In this document: positions 22,009 through 33,400 of the stretch, piece by piece
Position numbering within the stretch: the stretch's first letter is position 1
Layout: every line of letters begins with the position of its first letter
NCBI GenBank assembly: GCA_023091665.1
Contig: JALJCQ010000001.1
Coordinates: forward strand, 1-64,000
Length of the DNA: 64,000 nt
DNA from: Pythium myriotylum
Lineage: Eukaryota > Oomycota > Peronosporomycetes > Pythiales > Pythiaceae
Reading direction: 5' to 3'
The notes under the pieces: generated by a model
What the model was told of the DNA's origin: nothing
What the model saw: only the letters and a program-made list of their open reading frames with translations
Databases searched by the model: none
Program-made: the position numbers and the translations under genes

Positions 22009-22466
22009 GTCTGAGTCGAGGGAGGTTGCGGAATGAGCTCCACGCACGTAGATGCGAGCTTTGAAGGAGAGCCATTACTGGAAGATCCCAGTCGTGATGG
22101 ATGCCCGTTCTCCATCACAGTCGTCAGCCCTCCACCACTTGCCTTTCACTCGACATGGCTACATTCCGAGGGATATAGCTACATAGCTTCATTATAGTGA
22201 CAATCCCATCTGCGTCAATCACACCGGACGGAGGTGAATGAGGTGGCCAATCTTTCACTCTCTCTTAGAAGTATCGTCAACACAGCACATGGCCCAGTTC
22301 CTCAGTGAGATCGTGCATTGCGGCTCGCCTACAACGGCTCTCACTCCTCGACTTGCCTCGTCTCCAACACGCCGATCCACACCAGACGAGTGACACGATG
22401 AAGACGGCCTCTTACCTCACAGCCACTTTTCTCATCATTCAAGCCATCTCAACAGACGGAGCATTC
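21844..22466. other. Unique spacer between the IR1 arms
   Basis: This holds the two divergent promoters and the diverged 5' coding ends of both Gln/Gly-rich genes (ATGs at 22008 minus and 22398 plus). The non-coding part 22009-22397 has no other gene. Confidence 0.6.
22023..22038 (-). promoter_or_regulatory. Oomycete Inr of the left Gln/Gly-rich gene
   Basis: The minus strand reads GCTCATTCCGCAACCT, 14 of 16 matches to the oomycete initiator, about 15-30 bases before the ATG at 22008. The right paralogue has no equally good copy, so the promoters have diverged. Confidence 0.7.
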
Positions 22467-23558
22467 CTCCGTCGCCTGTCTCAGCAAGCTCCCTCGGCGG
22501 ACGAAGACAAAGACGAGCACAAGATCCTCGTCAAGAAGATCGCCGTGCCCGTGCCCATCCCCGTCGGCATCCCGCAGCCCTTCGCCGTCGCCGTGCCCAT
22601 CGCACAGTCTGCGGTCGTCGCGTCCAACTCCAACACCATCGTCTCGTCCTCCAACACCGCCGTCAGCTCCAACACTGCCGTCAGCTCCAACACCGCCGTC
22701 GGCTCCTCCACCACAGCCGTGGGTTCAAGTACAGCGGCCGGAGCCAACTGCAACACCGCGACCGGAGAAGGCTGTGCGAAGCCAACACCCGCGCCGACAG
22801 GCCGTGGACGACCCACTCCGGCTCCTTCGGGTCCTACCCCAGCTCCCACGGGTCCCGGCCAGGCACCACGACCGACCCCCGCAGCCTCCGTCCCAGTCCA
22901 GGCGCCAGCTCCGGCCCAGGCTCAAGCGCCAGCACCACCACTCGCTCAGCAACCGGAACAGCCAGAGCAACCAGAGCAACCAGGTCAGTCGGGTCCGCCA
23001 CAGCAGCCGATCGGTCAGCTGGGAGGTCTCGGAGGTGGTCAAGCTGGTCTTGGCCAGGGCGGTCTTGCTGCTCAGGGTGGCTTCGGAGGTGGCCAAGGAG
23101 GCTTCCCTGGTGGGCTCGGTCAAGGTCAGGGCCAAGGCCAAGGCGCTGGCGCTGGTGCTGGTGCTGGTCAGGGCCTCGGAGTCGGACTCGGACAGAACAT
23201 GGGAGGCTTCGGTGGAGCCGCCAACCAAGGCATGGGCCAGTTCGGTCAAGGTCAGGGTCCGTTTGGCGGTGTAGGTGGAGGAGGTCCTGGCCAAGGCACG
23301 GGCCAGTTCGCGCAGGGCCAGGGCATGGGCCAGTTTGGTCTGGGCCAGTTCGGTCAAGGCCAGGGAGGCTTCGGCGGTCAAGGTCCGATCGGAGGTGGCT
23401 TCAACGGCTTTGGTCAGGGCCAGGGCATCGGTCAAGGGATGGGTCCGGGCATGGGTGTGGGTCAGGGTGGCCAGTTCGGTGGCATGAACGGGCAGCAGGG
23501 TGGGGGTCAGTTTGGGCTCGGAGCTGGCGCCAACCGCCGCCAGCGTCGTCGTCGTTAG
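22398..23558 (+). CDS. Secreted Gln/Gly-rich protein, right paralogue
   Basis: The product has 386 residues. The signal peptide MKTASYLTATFLIIQAISTDG joins the shared body directly at AFLRRLSQQAPS, without the ~30-residue insert of the left copy. The rest is as in the left paralogue: PTPAP repeats, Gln/Pro block, GQ/GG-rich body, and a basic RRQRRRR end. The stop at 23558 is followed by the same ~140-base 3' flank as the left gene, running up to the alcohol dehydrogenase stop codon. The function is unknown and probably extracellular matrix, wall or adhesion related. Confidence 0.7.
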   Translation: MKTASYLTATFLIIQAISTDGAFLRRLSQQAPSADEDKDEHKILVKKIAVPVPIPVGIPQPFAVAVPIAQSAVVASNSNTIVSSSNTAVSSNTAVSSNTAVGSSTTAVGSSTAAGANCNTATGEGCAKPTPAPTGRGRPTPAPSGPTPAPTGPGQAPRPTPAASVPVQAPAPAQAQAPAPPLAQQPEQPEQPEQPGQSGPPQQPIGQLGGLGGGQAGLGQGGLAAQGGFGGGQGGFPGGLGQGQGQGQGAGAGAGAGQGLGVGLGQNMGGFGGAANQGMGQFGQGQGPFGGVGGGGPGQGTGQFAQGQGMGQFGLGQFGQGQGGFGGQGPIGGGFNGFGQGQGIGQGMGPGMGVGQGGQFGGMNGQQGGGQFGLGAGANRRQRRRR

Positions 23559-23701
23559 GCGTAGCTAGCTACCTGTTTCGCTTTGCTTTTTTTACGTGGT
23601 CCTGTTGCATAACCTAAGGAACAAATCAACGTACGCAAACTCAACTAGCCTTGCAGAAGCCAGCCGACCTCATCTTCCCACCGACGGCGCGGACTTCACG
23701 G
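22467..23701. repeat. Right arm of the 1,235-bp inverted repeat (IR1)
   Basis: This is the reverse complement of 20609-21843. Its outer end runs 6 bases into the 3' end of the neighbouring dehydrogenase gene (stop codon plus the preceding Pro codon). The left arm therefore carries a tiny copy of that gene's end, which points to the right side as the donor. Confidence 0.9.
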
Positions 23702-24994
23702 CACGACGTTCTTGAGCAACACTTTGATATATCCATCCTGCTGCTTGTAGAGCTTCTCGTATGCGAGCGGTGCGTCCTGTAACGCCATGCGATGGGTGAC
23801 CGCCTCGGTCGGGTCGATATGTCCCTTCTCGAGTGCGTCCATGACTTCTTGGAAATACTTTTGCACAGGAACAAAGCCCGCCTTAAGCTGCTGATGCTTT
23901 TGCATGATCGCGCCGAGAGGGAAGTGGTTTGCTGTGCCCACGTAGTCGCCGACGATTGCGAGGCGGCCGCACTTGCGCGCGCACTGGCTCATCTCAGCGA
24001 GGATGCCGGCCGTGTCAGTCTCCAAACCCAGCGTCTGCTCGACCTTGTGACTCGCTGAGTGGGCGAAGCGAAAGCCCGCGGCCTCTATAGCAACATCCAC
24101 ACCACCGCCCGAGCACTTCGCGAGCGGCAGCATCTCAAATAGCTTGTCCACAACCTGTTGAGACGTCTTGTTTGAGCGGTCGATAGTCTCAAAGCCAAAG
24201 CTCTCGCGCGCGAGATCCAGTCGCTCGGGTACGTGATCAATACCGATAACACGTTTGGCACCCTTGAGCTTGGCCCATTTGCCGGCAAACAACCCTACGG
24301 GTCCAAGACCCCAGACGGCGACGATGTCGCCTTTGTGGACAGCACCCAAGTGGACGGCGTGAAGCCCCGTGGCGAGGATGTCACTCGCGAAGATCGCCTT
24401 CTCACTAGAGACACTACGAGGCACGTGGCACAAGTTCACGTCCGCGAATGGCACACGAACGTATTCGGCCTGACAGCCTGGGATGTTGCCCAGGAGCCGA
24501 GAGTACCCGAAGATCGCAGCTGGGCCACGCGTGCCACCGTACATCTCGCCGAACAGCTTCGAGTCATTCGTACGATCACACTCAGAGAACTCGCGCTTGG
24601 CGCAAAAGTCGCAGTCACCACAAGCAAGCTCAAGCGAGACAACGGCGCGGTCGCCTTGATGGAACTTGTGCACATCAGCACCAACGTCAACAACAACGCC
24701 GACAGCCTCATGGCCCAGGATGATCCCCTTGTCTGAAGTCGGCAAGTTGCCTGAGTACAAGTTTAGGTCGCAACCCGAGATGGAGCTCAGCTCGACCTGC
24801 AGGATCACGTCTTTTTCGTGGGTCAAGAGTGGCCGCGGGTGGTCGCCTACGACCACGGGCTTGTGCAGCAGCGAAGATCCTTGGAACGTGACGGCCTTCA
24901 TAGTCTCGTGGTGGGACCATTTTGGCTCACACGAGCCCTGCACCACCGGTAGCTTCTCGGCGTCGCTCTCGGTCTTGGCCATAAAGTGCATCAT
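23696..24994 (-). CDS. Zinc-type alcohol dehydrogenase, copy 1
   Basis: The product has 432 residues if MMHFMAK (24994) is the start. It belongs to the medium-chain dehydrogenase family. The catalytic zinc ligands are likely the Cys in SISGCDLNLYSG and the His/Glu in GHEAVG. The structural zinc lobe is CGDCDFCAKREFSEC. The Rossmann motif is VWGLGPVGLFAGKWA, followed by RVIGIDHVPERLDLA, where the Asp suggests NAD preference. The long form with CDRTNDSKLFGEMYGG resembles the glutathione-independent formaldehyde dehydrogenase-like branch. The substrate is unknown. It is head-to-head with a paralogue at 25294. There are no introns. Alternative in-frame Met residues exist nearby. Confidence 0.85.
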   Translation of the reverse strand: MMHFMAKTESDAEKLPVVQGSCEPKWSHHETMKAVTFQGSSLLHKPVVVGDHPRPLLTHEKDVILQVELSSISGCDLNLYSGNLPTSDKGIILGHEAVGVVVDVGADVHKFHQGDRAVVSLELACGDCDFCAKREFSECDRTNDSKLFGEMYGGTRGPAAIFGYSRLLGNIPGCQAEYVRVPFADVNLCHVPRSVSSEKAIFASDILATGLHAVHLGAVHKGDIVAVWGLGPVGLFAGKWAKLKGAKRVIGIDHVPERLDLARESFGFETIDRSNKTSQQVVDKLFEMLPLAKCSGGGVDVAIEAAGFRFAHSASHKVEQTLGLETDTAGILAEMSQCARKCGRLAIVGDYVGTANHFPLGAIMQKHQQLKAGFVPVQKYFQEVMDALEKGHIDPTEAVTHRMALQDAPLAYEKLYKQQDGYIKVLLKNVVP

Positions 24995-25293
24995 GCTGCT
25001 TGTCACGAGTGGGCTCGAGCCGGCAGACAATCCAATGAGCAGTTCATAGTGGAGAAGAAGCGCTTTCTTCCCATGTCCCAGGGACGCGCAACTGTCGTGG
25101 GACGTGGCGATATGTTCTCAGTTCATCTTCAACGTCCACAGTGAAAAGTGAACGGAGAGTGCTTCAACCCGCAGTTGGATCGAACATGGGACAGAGGCAC
25201 TTCCACCCAGTTCTTTCTCCAACTGCCGTATGTATAACTACCTGGTCGTTCTACTGTCTCTCGTCGCATTGAACGAGTTACTTCGGCGACACC
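24995..25293. promoter_or_regulatory. Shared promoter of the two dehydrogenase genes
   Basis: A 299-base gap separates divergent start codons of two paralogous dehydrogenases. No clear initiator was found. It is a natural place for co-regulation. Confidence 0.5.
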
Positions 25294-27069
25294 ATGTCGA
25301 TGTCGAACGCCGCCGCGAAGCTCATGGACGACATGCTGGGCAAGCGTGAGGTGGCCCAGCAGACGACCCAGCCAGACGTTTCCAGCAGCGAGACCATGAA
25401 AGCCATTGTCTGGAAGAGCCCCAAGCAGGTGGCCTGCGAACTCAAGCCCGTGCCGCGCGTGACGCACCCCAAGGATGTGGTCGTCAAGGTCACCCAGTGC
25501 ACGGTCTGTTCAGGTTCAGACTCGCACATATACTCGGGCGAGATCGTGACCACAGACGAAGGCCTGATCCTGGGCCACGAGGCCTGCGGTGTCGTGCACC
25601 AAGTCGGTCCAGAGGTCACCAAGTTCAAGCGAGGCGACCGCGTGGTCATCGCGTTTGACATTGCGTGTGGTGAGTGTGCGCGGTGTCAGCGCCAGGAATT
25701 CACAGGTTGCGATCGCACGAACGACTCGAAGCTTTTCGAAGAGATGTACGGCGGACCGGCCGCCGCTGCGATCTACGGCTACTCACGGCTCATGGGCAAC
25801 GTGCCTGGTTCGCAAGCCGAGTTTGTGCGTGTTCCATTCGCGGACGTGAACCTCTGTGCGATCCCAGATGACGTGCCCGACGAGAAGGCGCTGTTCGTGT
25901 CCGATGTGCTCTCGACTGCCCTCCATGCTGTAGAGATGGGCTGTGTGCGTGAAGGCGACGCGGTCGCGATCTGGGGCCTTGGGCCTATCGGACTGTACGC
26001 TGCGGCTTGGGCCAAGATCAAAGGCGCTGGGCGTGTGATCGGCATTGACCTTGTGCCCGAGCGACTGGCGATGGCGCGTGATCGCTTCGGCATCGAAGTG
26101 CTGGACCGCAGTGATCTCTCGAGTACGCAGGTGCTGAGCAAATTGCGTGACCTGCTGCCACAGGGTGGTGTCGACGTAGCAATCGACGCTACGGGATTCC
26201 GGTTCTCGCAGTCGTGGACGTCCTCGGTCGAGCGCGCACTGGGTATGCAGACCGACACGCCCGACATCATTGTCGAGTGCATGAGTCTTGTGCGCAAGTT
26301 TGGCCATGTGTCGATCATTGCGGACTACATCGGGTACGCGAATCACTTCCCTGTGGGCCATATGATGATGAAGCACTTGACGGTCCGCTCGGGGCAGTGC
26401 CCCGTGCAACGCTATTTCAAGTATGTCATGGAGAAGCTGCAGCAGGGCGCAATCGACCCGACGCCCATGATCACGCACCGCATCTCGCTTGAGGATGTGC
26501 CGCGCGCTTATGAACAGCTCTTCTACAAGAAAGAAGGATACATCAAGGTGTTGATCACGGTGCCTGATCGTGACGCGCAGCAGCGTCGTCAACAGCAAGG
26601 GCAAAGTCTTGGCTCGACGATGCGGCAGATGGGGGAGAAGGCGCAGGAGTACGGTCGTGAGAAGCAAGAGCAGTATGGCATGGGCCAAGGTCAACAGCAG
26701 CGAGGTCAGGGCTTCAACGAGTCGCAGTACGGTAAAGACCAGCGCAGTCAGACGCAGTCGTCTGACGACGAGCACTTCCACCCGCACCCGGCGCAGCACG
26801 GCATTCCGACGCAGTCGCAAGACGAGCCACAGCAGAAAGAAGAGAAGCCGTCGATGCTGACGCGTGCCATGCAGGCGATGAAGATGACAGGCTCGAGTGA
26901 CAACAGCGAGTCCCAGGAGCCGACGACGCAGCAGTCGATGGGCTCGTCGCAGCAACGCAGTGCACCGTATTTGCAAGAGCAGCAGCAGGAGGAGCAGTAC
27001 GGTGCAGGCCAGCAGCTTAAGTCGACCCACCAGCAGTCGGGCCACCATCCAACGTACAGCACGCCCTAA
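25294..27069 (+). CDS. Zinc-type alcohol dehydrogenase with Gln-rich tail, copy 2
   Basis: The product has 591 residues. Residues ~30-425 are a complete medium-chain dehydrogenase: VCSGSDSHIYSG (catalytic Cys region), GHEACG, CGECARCQRQEFTGC, IWGLGPIGLYAAAWA and RVIGIDLVPERL. It aligns with copy 1 throughout. The last ~165 residues are absent from copy 1. They are rich in Gln, Ser and His and include QQRRQQQGQ, GREKQEQYGMGQGQQQRGQG and PSMLTRAMQAMKMTG, and are likely disordered. A tail of this kind is unusual on the enzyme family and may mediate assembly or localisation. There are no introns. Confidence 0.85.
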   Translation: MSMSNAAAKLMDDMLGKREVAQQTTQPDVSSSETMKAIVWKSPKQVACELKPVPRVTHPKDVVVKVTQCTVCSGSDSHIYSGEIVTTDEGLILGHEACGVVHQVGPEVTKFKRGDRVVIAFDIACGECARCQRQEFTGCDRTNDSKLFEEMYGGPAAAAIYGYSRLMGNVPGSQAEFVRVPFADVNLCAIPDDVPDEKALFVSDVLSTALHAVEMGCVREGDAVAIWGLGPIGLYAAAWAKIKGAGRVIGIDLVPERLAMARDRFGIEVLDRSDLSSTQVLSKLRDLLPQGGVDVAIDATGFRFSQSWTSSVERALGMQTDTPDIIVECMSLVRKFGHVSIIADYIGYANHFPVGHMMMKHLTVRSGQCPVQRYFKYVMEKLQQGAIDPTPMITHRISLEDVPRAYEQLFYKKEGYIKVLITVPDRDAQQRRQQQGQSLGSTMRQMGEKAQEYGREKQEQYGMGQGQQQRGQGFNESQYGKDQRSQTQSSDDEHFHPHPAQHGIPTQSQDEPQQKEEKPSMLTRAMQAMKMTGSSDNSESQEPTTQQSMGSSQQRSAPYLQEQQQEEQYGAGQQLKSTHQQSGHHPTYSTP

Positions 27070-27404
27070 ACGGACGGCCAGTGCTCTCCAGACCCTAGTC
27101 GCTTTTATGTCCAACACGAAAAATGCATTTGCATTGCATGTACGAACGTGGTTGTTTTATGTGCAAGTGGACGTCGTTCAGCGCCTTTTATGAACAAGCG
27201 GATGTCCATGAAGCTGTTTGATGGTGCATGCTCGGCTCTTCAGCGTTCTCGACACTCGCTGCCCTCGATTTCCTATTTCCCTGGTGTTAACATTGCATCT
27301 ATTCGTTAAATCGCTGGACATTTTCGCCAATCGTCGCGACTGCAGGAAGCGATCCAAACGGACACACGGGAGATGAGACCGTCCGAGCAAGAAAAGATCT
27401 CGCA
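27070..27404. other. Intergenic, 5' flank of the SecA-OTU gene
   Basis: No gene is seen. GGACATTTTCGCCAAT near 27314 weakly resembles an initiator. The region marks the change from the dehydrogenase pair to the accessory island. Confidence 0.4.
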
Positions 27405-30400
27405 ATGGGCGACGCAACGGACGGCGATTGGGAGCTGCTGCCGGAGTTGCGCGCGGCGCTGGACGCCGAGGCTGTGCGCGACGACGACGCCTTCGTTGAG
27501 ACCTTACGCGTCGCACGTGACGAGTTCGTGGAGACGCCTCTTCGCGACGCCGTCGACACGACAGACGAGAGTGATGAGGACGACGAGAGCGAAAGCCTGC
27601 CGCCCGTGGAGTTCTTCTCAGACGACAGCGAGTACCCCGCGGTCTTTGCAGCAGCAGAGGCTGTCGTTGACCACTTGATCGAGACCCTGCGTCCCGATGG
27701 CGACGGTGAGGAAGATGAGGCAAGCGATCCGCAGGAAGAGCCAGTGGACTTTGATTCGATCGCGGGACCGCTGCGGGCGTCGCTTCGTCGTGTGCTTGGC
27801 GAAGTTGTAGCGACAGTTCCACGGGAAACCTTTGATGAGTTTGTGCGGCAACTCGCGAGTCTCAGCAGCATCGACGCGCCGGAAGAACGCGAGCCGCGCC
27901 TGACGTACGTTGTGTCGCTCGCTGTCGCGCTGGCCGAACTCGCACGCGCGGACGCGACAGTCGTAGCACATCTAAGCGAGCGCCTCCCGGCTGGTGTTTG
28001 GCTCTTTTACACAAAGTGGATGCTTGTCGTGTACAAAATTACGGGCTCGTTCGCGTGGTTCGGCGACCAACAAACACAGAGCTTCTGGCTTGCGTTAGAC
28101 GCCGCGGCAGCCTCAACAGTTGCGCAAACTCAGCTTCTCAACGTGCTTGAGACGCTCGTTGCGAAGGAGTTTGGTGATCACAAGGAGCAAGAAGAAGAAG
28201 AAGCCGGCGATGAGGATGACAATCGCTACGACTCTGTGCTCACGCTCAGTTTGTTTTCACTTGAGGAGCTCGCTGGGATGCTTAACTTTATGAACGCGTC
28301 GCCTATGCCCGCGTACCTCGATGACCTTCCGCGTCTTAGTCGCCAGGCATCGCGGCGCGCAATGGTTCAGTCCATCTGCAGAGACAACAGAATGTTATGT
28401 GAAGTTGCCAGCCCAGCACACCACCGCTTGTCCACAGACCAGGAGACCGACCAGAGTCGAGTGGTCCGTCGACTGCAGATCGAGTTTGCTGTGTGTCTAT
28501 ACTACATCGAGCAGTTGGAGACTACCAACGAGCTGGGGCCGTCGTGGGGCATGCGTGTGGTCGTGGAGTGGGCAAAAGAGTTTGATCGCCGCCTTGGCGA
28601 GGAAGGAGATCCCGCCAAGATCGACACAGCGTTAAGTGCTTTGTTGGCGACGCTACGACAATTGTGGCAGCTACCCTATCGAGACCCTAGCGAGGTCCGC
28701 GACGCGCTCGTCTCCATCGATCCAATCCGTGGACCAGTTGAATCTGTACGGGTTGAGCGGGCCGTGAAGAACTTGACGCTCACTGAGGTGCTTGATTATA
28801 TTGGTGAAAATAATGCAGGATGCGTGAACGCCGAAACGCTTGCTCGCGTCCGCCACATTGGAACGAGCTTGGTGGCCGGAAGAGCCGATCGTTCAGGCTC
28901 GACGGAGGACAGCTACCTTCAGGAGCTGATGCATCTCGATCGAGCTGTCCACAAGGTCAGAGGGTTTTGGCTGTACCCCGTGCAGCTCGTTGCGGTGATC
29001 TGCGGGACCATGGCGGCAAACGACCAAGCGACGCAGTCGTCAGTATTCGCGACGGTCTTACAGATGGAGACGGGCGAAGGCAAGTCGATCACCTTCGCCG
29101 TTATCGCAGCATTCTTCGCTCGCAAGGGCAAGCGCGTCGATATCGCGACTAGCAACTCGCAGCTCGCTCTCGATGGCGCAGCCGACGCGGCGCCTCTCTT
29201 TGCCGAGTTAGGCGTCTCCTGCGCAGGTAAGAAACTGTATCGAATGGGTTGAGACAAAATCTGCAGCTAAGGACTTGAAAAGTGGTAACAGGAGAAGAAG
29301 ACTCGTCGACGCCGCACCCCATAGGATCAAGTGTCCCCGGCTACGATCGACAGGTCGTTTACAGCACCATCTCGTCGCTCGCAGGGGACCATCTGCGGGA
29401 GATTATCTTCCAAGACCGCGGCCGCGGCCATCGTCCGTTCGATGTGTTGTTAGCCGACGAAGTGGATGCGATGCTTGTGGACAACGCAGCGAACGTCACG
29501 ATGCTATCGACGCCCGTCGCTGGCATGGACAAGCTCCTCTTCCTCTATGGCGCCGTTTATGACCGTGCACGACGCGTCATCGAGGCGGACGCGAGTTCGG
29601 CTGGCCCCCCTGACCCAGCGGATGAAGAGTTGCGATCGATGCTCGGCCTGCCAGTCGCTTCAAATAAGAGCTCTGTGTCGTCTTCGGGCGAATCACAGTC
29701 GCAGGTGTTGCCAAAGGAATTCCTATCTCTCTGTGACAAGAAGCTCGCGTTGTACATGGACCAGAGCTGGATGGCGCAGGCCCAAATGAAACTGGGTCGC
29801 GAGTACGACGTCATCGATGGAAAAGTCGTGGTTATCGATAACCGGACGTCAGGTGAGTACCAGTCCAACAGCGTTTACGGGGACGGGCTCCACCAGTTCC
29901 TGCAGCTCAAGCATGGCACCGAGTTCACGACAGAGTCGTTGAACTCGATCTTTATCTCAAACGGGGCGTTCGCGAGGAAGTACACGCAGTTTGTTGGCCT
30001 CACGGGCACGCTGGGCGACTCACTAGACAGGGCAGCGATGGTTAACGCTCTCGTCAGTTCCGGACAACTGCGTAGGAGTCCCACTGCGGCCAGTCGTGTG
30101 CAGTTCGTCTTCCTGCCGCGATCGAAGGCTCGGCCGTTCACAGAGTTCCCACCGCTCGTGTTTGACGACGCGGCTTTAGCGTTTGCTTACTGTGTTCGCG
30201 AGATCGAGTGGTGTCGAGCGGTTGGGCGACCCATTCTGGTGGTGTGCCAGGACAAGACGTCGGCTGTGAACCTTGCGAATGAGATTAGTCAGTGCGAGAT
30301 CCACGCAAAGCTCTATATCATCAACGACAAGAGCTTACAGACGTTCTCAGCCACCCACGACCGACTCGGAGCTGGCAATGTGGTCGTGAGTACAACCTAT

Positions 30401-33400
30401 GGAGGGCGAGGCACCGACTACAAGCTGACCAAAGAAGCTGAGACTAATGGTGGGTTGCACACTGTGCTTTTGTTTCAGACCGCGGGCCGCCGACAGCGGG
30501 ACCAGATCTTCGGTCGCTCGGCCCGTGCAGGCGTACCGGGAAGCGGTGTTCTGATCACTCACTACCGGTATCTCCTGGCGTCGCCGAGCGATCTCGCATC
30601 ACGCTTGGTCGAATACAATGAGTTCACTGCTGCTCAGTATCGCGAGAGCCTAGCTGACCAGATCAAGTCGAACATCCCACTGAACGAAGGCTGCGATCAA
30701 CTATTCCAGCGGTTTGTAAGTACGTACTCGAAGGCCGTCAAGACAATCAAAAGATCAGCACGTGGGGCGTTGCGTTGGCATCTAACAGAGGCTGTACGCA
30801 ACCGCTTCGGTATTTTGATGGAGGAGCTCAAGTTCCAAGTCGCCGACAAATTGAACTCCGACGCTTCCGTCACCGAGACCACGGAAACGCCTGCCGACCG
30901 CATGTTGATCGCCTATGACGCGTGGGAACAGAAGATTGAACAGGACTTGGCAAAGAACGACCACGTGATCACAAACCCACGCGCGATGGTCGTGTACGCC
31001 AAAGAGATCGCTCGCTGCGCCACCAGCATGCCCAAGATTTTCCACTGGAGTGACGTTACCCGTGTCGTAGCACGTGCAATTGAAAGCGACAGCTTCATGG
31101 CTGGTTCACCTGCCCATTTTCTAAAAGTACAGGCCATGATCAAGACCAAAAAGCGGAACGCGCGACTCGAGAGCGACTACAAAGAGCTTAAAGCGACACT
31201 CGAGGAGGCACTCGCGTCAGTCGACTACGAGGTTGAGTTCTACGCGTCCGTGAGCTGCCTCGTCAGCCAAAACAAGCACAATGCACTCTCGGCGCAGCTT
31301 ACACGGGTCGTTGACATCCTGATGACGATGCATTCGTCGGTGGAAGAGGCTCTCGCGACGATCGAAGGCATCTACAAGAAGAGAGACGAGGACGATCGGG
31401 ATAAGTATTTCCTCACGATCACGTTTGACGGACTACCCGACGGCATGGACGAGGGTGTGGTGGCGACTTATAGAGACATGTGCGATACTGGTGGCCACGT
31501 TGGGCTGCTTCGAATCAGCGAAGAACGTGAGTGGTCTTGGGACTGGTGAGACTAGCTGCATTTATGTCTTGGTTTCGTGGTACTCATGCGTGTTCTGGTG
31601 GGCAGGAATGCGTTTGGTTGCTTGTTACTCGGTGTAGCGCAGGTCATCGGCGGATCGGTCCTCATGCTCCTTTCAGCTGGCACCTACGGCCTCGGGCTCA
31701 TCGCAGAAGGCGTGTCTGACTTCGTGGCCTCGCTAGTGGCGGTCATTAAGGGCGATGGCTCGTTCTCGTGGACAGAGTACTTCCAAAACAAGCTCATCAG
31801 CCTTGCTATGGCTGTCGTGTGTGCTGGTGTGTGCAAACTGGGCAAGGCGCTGTGGAATACGGGCAAAACCATGTTCAAGAATGGTCTCATGCTCGTCAAG
31901 AGCGGCTGGAAGCGCATGCTCCAGTCGGCCGCCCGAGGCATGCGCGTTGTGGTTAACCGCACCAAGGCGGCCGTGGCCAAAGTCGCCAATGCAATCAGTG
32001 CACCGACAAGAGCGGCACTACGAAAAGGCATGGAGCAATGTGGAAACAAGCTTGGGCGAGAACTGGCGAAGCAAGTCGTGATTTCGGCCGTTAATGTCGG
32101 TGTGGATGAAGCAATCAAAGCGGCATTCGACGCCATGCAACAGGTAAGTTTACCATGTACCCTACGGCGCATTCAGTCCCCTAACAGGTTTGATACAATG
32201 GTGGTAGAGTATCCGCAAGGGAGTCACGTCGAGCGTGGAGAAATGGGTGCAACAGCATGAAGCTGATCTGGCCAAGTTCTGTCTACTTCGAGGTAGTAAC
32301 GCGTACAAGATTTTAGTCGAAAAGAGCCGCGCGCGAATGTTTCAGCCCGAATCCGAGGTTAAGAAGATGCTCGTTCGCTTTGGAAACGAGCTGGCGGGGA
32401 CCATTTGCGAACAGTTGAAGGATCACAGCCAAAAAGGGGGCAGCAAGCGCCACGCACTGATCGCTACGTCCATCAAAGTGCTCCTCGAGAGCACCAAGTG
32501 GGCGATTGTCGTGCATGAGGTTACTGTTTTCGTAGACGCGTGGCTCGCAGTCGCTCGTGAGGAGCTCAAGAGTGAGCTAGATCACATTGAGTGCGTCGCC
32601 ATGGATAAATGCGATATGACGCAAGCCCACAAAGACGCGATGACCCAACTTGGCATTGATAAGCACGATGTTGGTAGTGATGTACACCTGCGATGCTCGC
32701 AAGCAATCACGACAGAAGATTTGGCCGTCTTTGAAGACGCAAAGAAGCTTGGAAACGCCATCCGGCAGGCGCATGCGTTATATGAGCGAGTCAAGACATT
32801 CGATGAGTCAGCTACAAAGGGAGAAATCGGTTCGTGGGGTCTGCAGCGTGGCCTGCTGACAGCGTCGCTCGCCGACGTGGCTACGAGCTTTATTCGAGAC
32901 AAGCTCGAGTCGCGTTCAGCGGAGACATCTCGAAAGATTGCGTCGTATGGCATGAGCAAGCTTGTGGATAAGCTAGCACAAGGTTATCTTGTGCGCAAGT
33001 CCAAGAAGCTCGCAGACTACAAGCCTCGAGACGAGGCCGACGCCGCCGACCACGAACGACGAGTAAACAAGTTCATGCAAGACCTCGAAGTACAAGAGAT
33101 AGTTAAAAACCAGATCTTGTCGACGGAAGACAGCATGGCCACGATGGCACATGCGAGGGCGCTTGCTCTCGCTCGTGGCGTGTGTATCATCATCCACGAC
33201 GAGAAAGGCGAACAGACCGTGATCAATTCATCTGCGAGCGGGGCTCAGGTGCATCTCCAAGCCACGGGCTCCAAGGGCAACAAGGCACATCTGCGACCGA
33301 TGGATGACCCACACGGCAACTACGTGGACGATCCAAACGGACGTGATTGTCTCTACCGCGCAGTCTTCTTCGCGACTTCGGAGAATCAGCAGAACGCAAG

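Noticed and set aside
20752..23558. RRLS followed by DEDKDE as an RxLR-dEER effector motif
   Set aside because: The fourth residue is Ser, not Arg, and no EER follows. The body is low-complexity and structural in character, not a WY-type effector.
31606..31637. Acceptor at 31605 (GGGCAG) for SecA exon 3
   Set aside because: It gives an in-frame stop or wrong phase. The TGTAG acceptor at 31637 keeps the frame.
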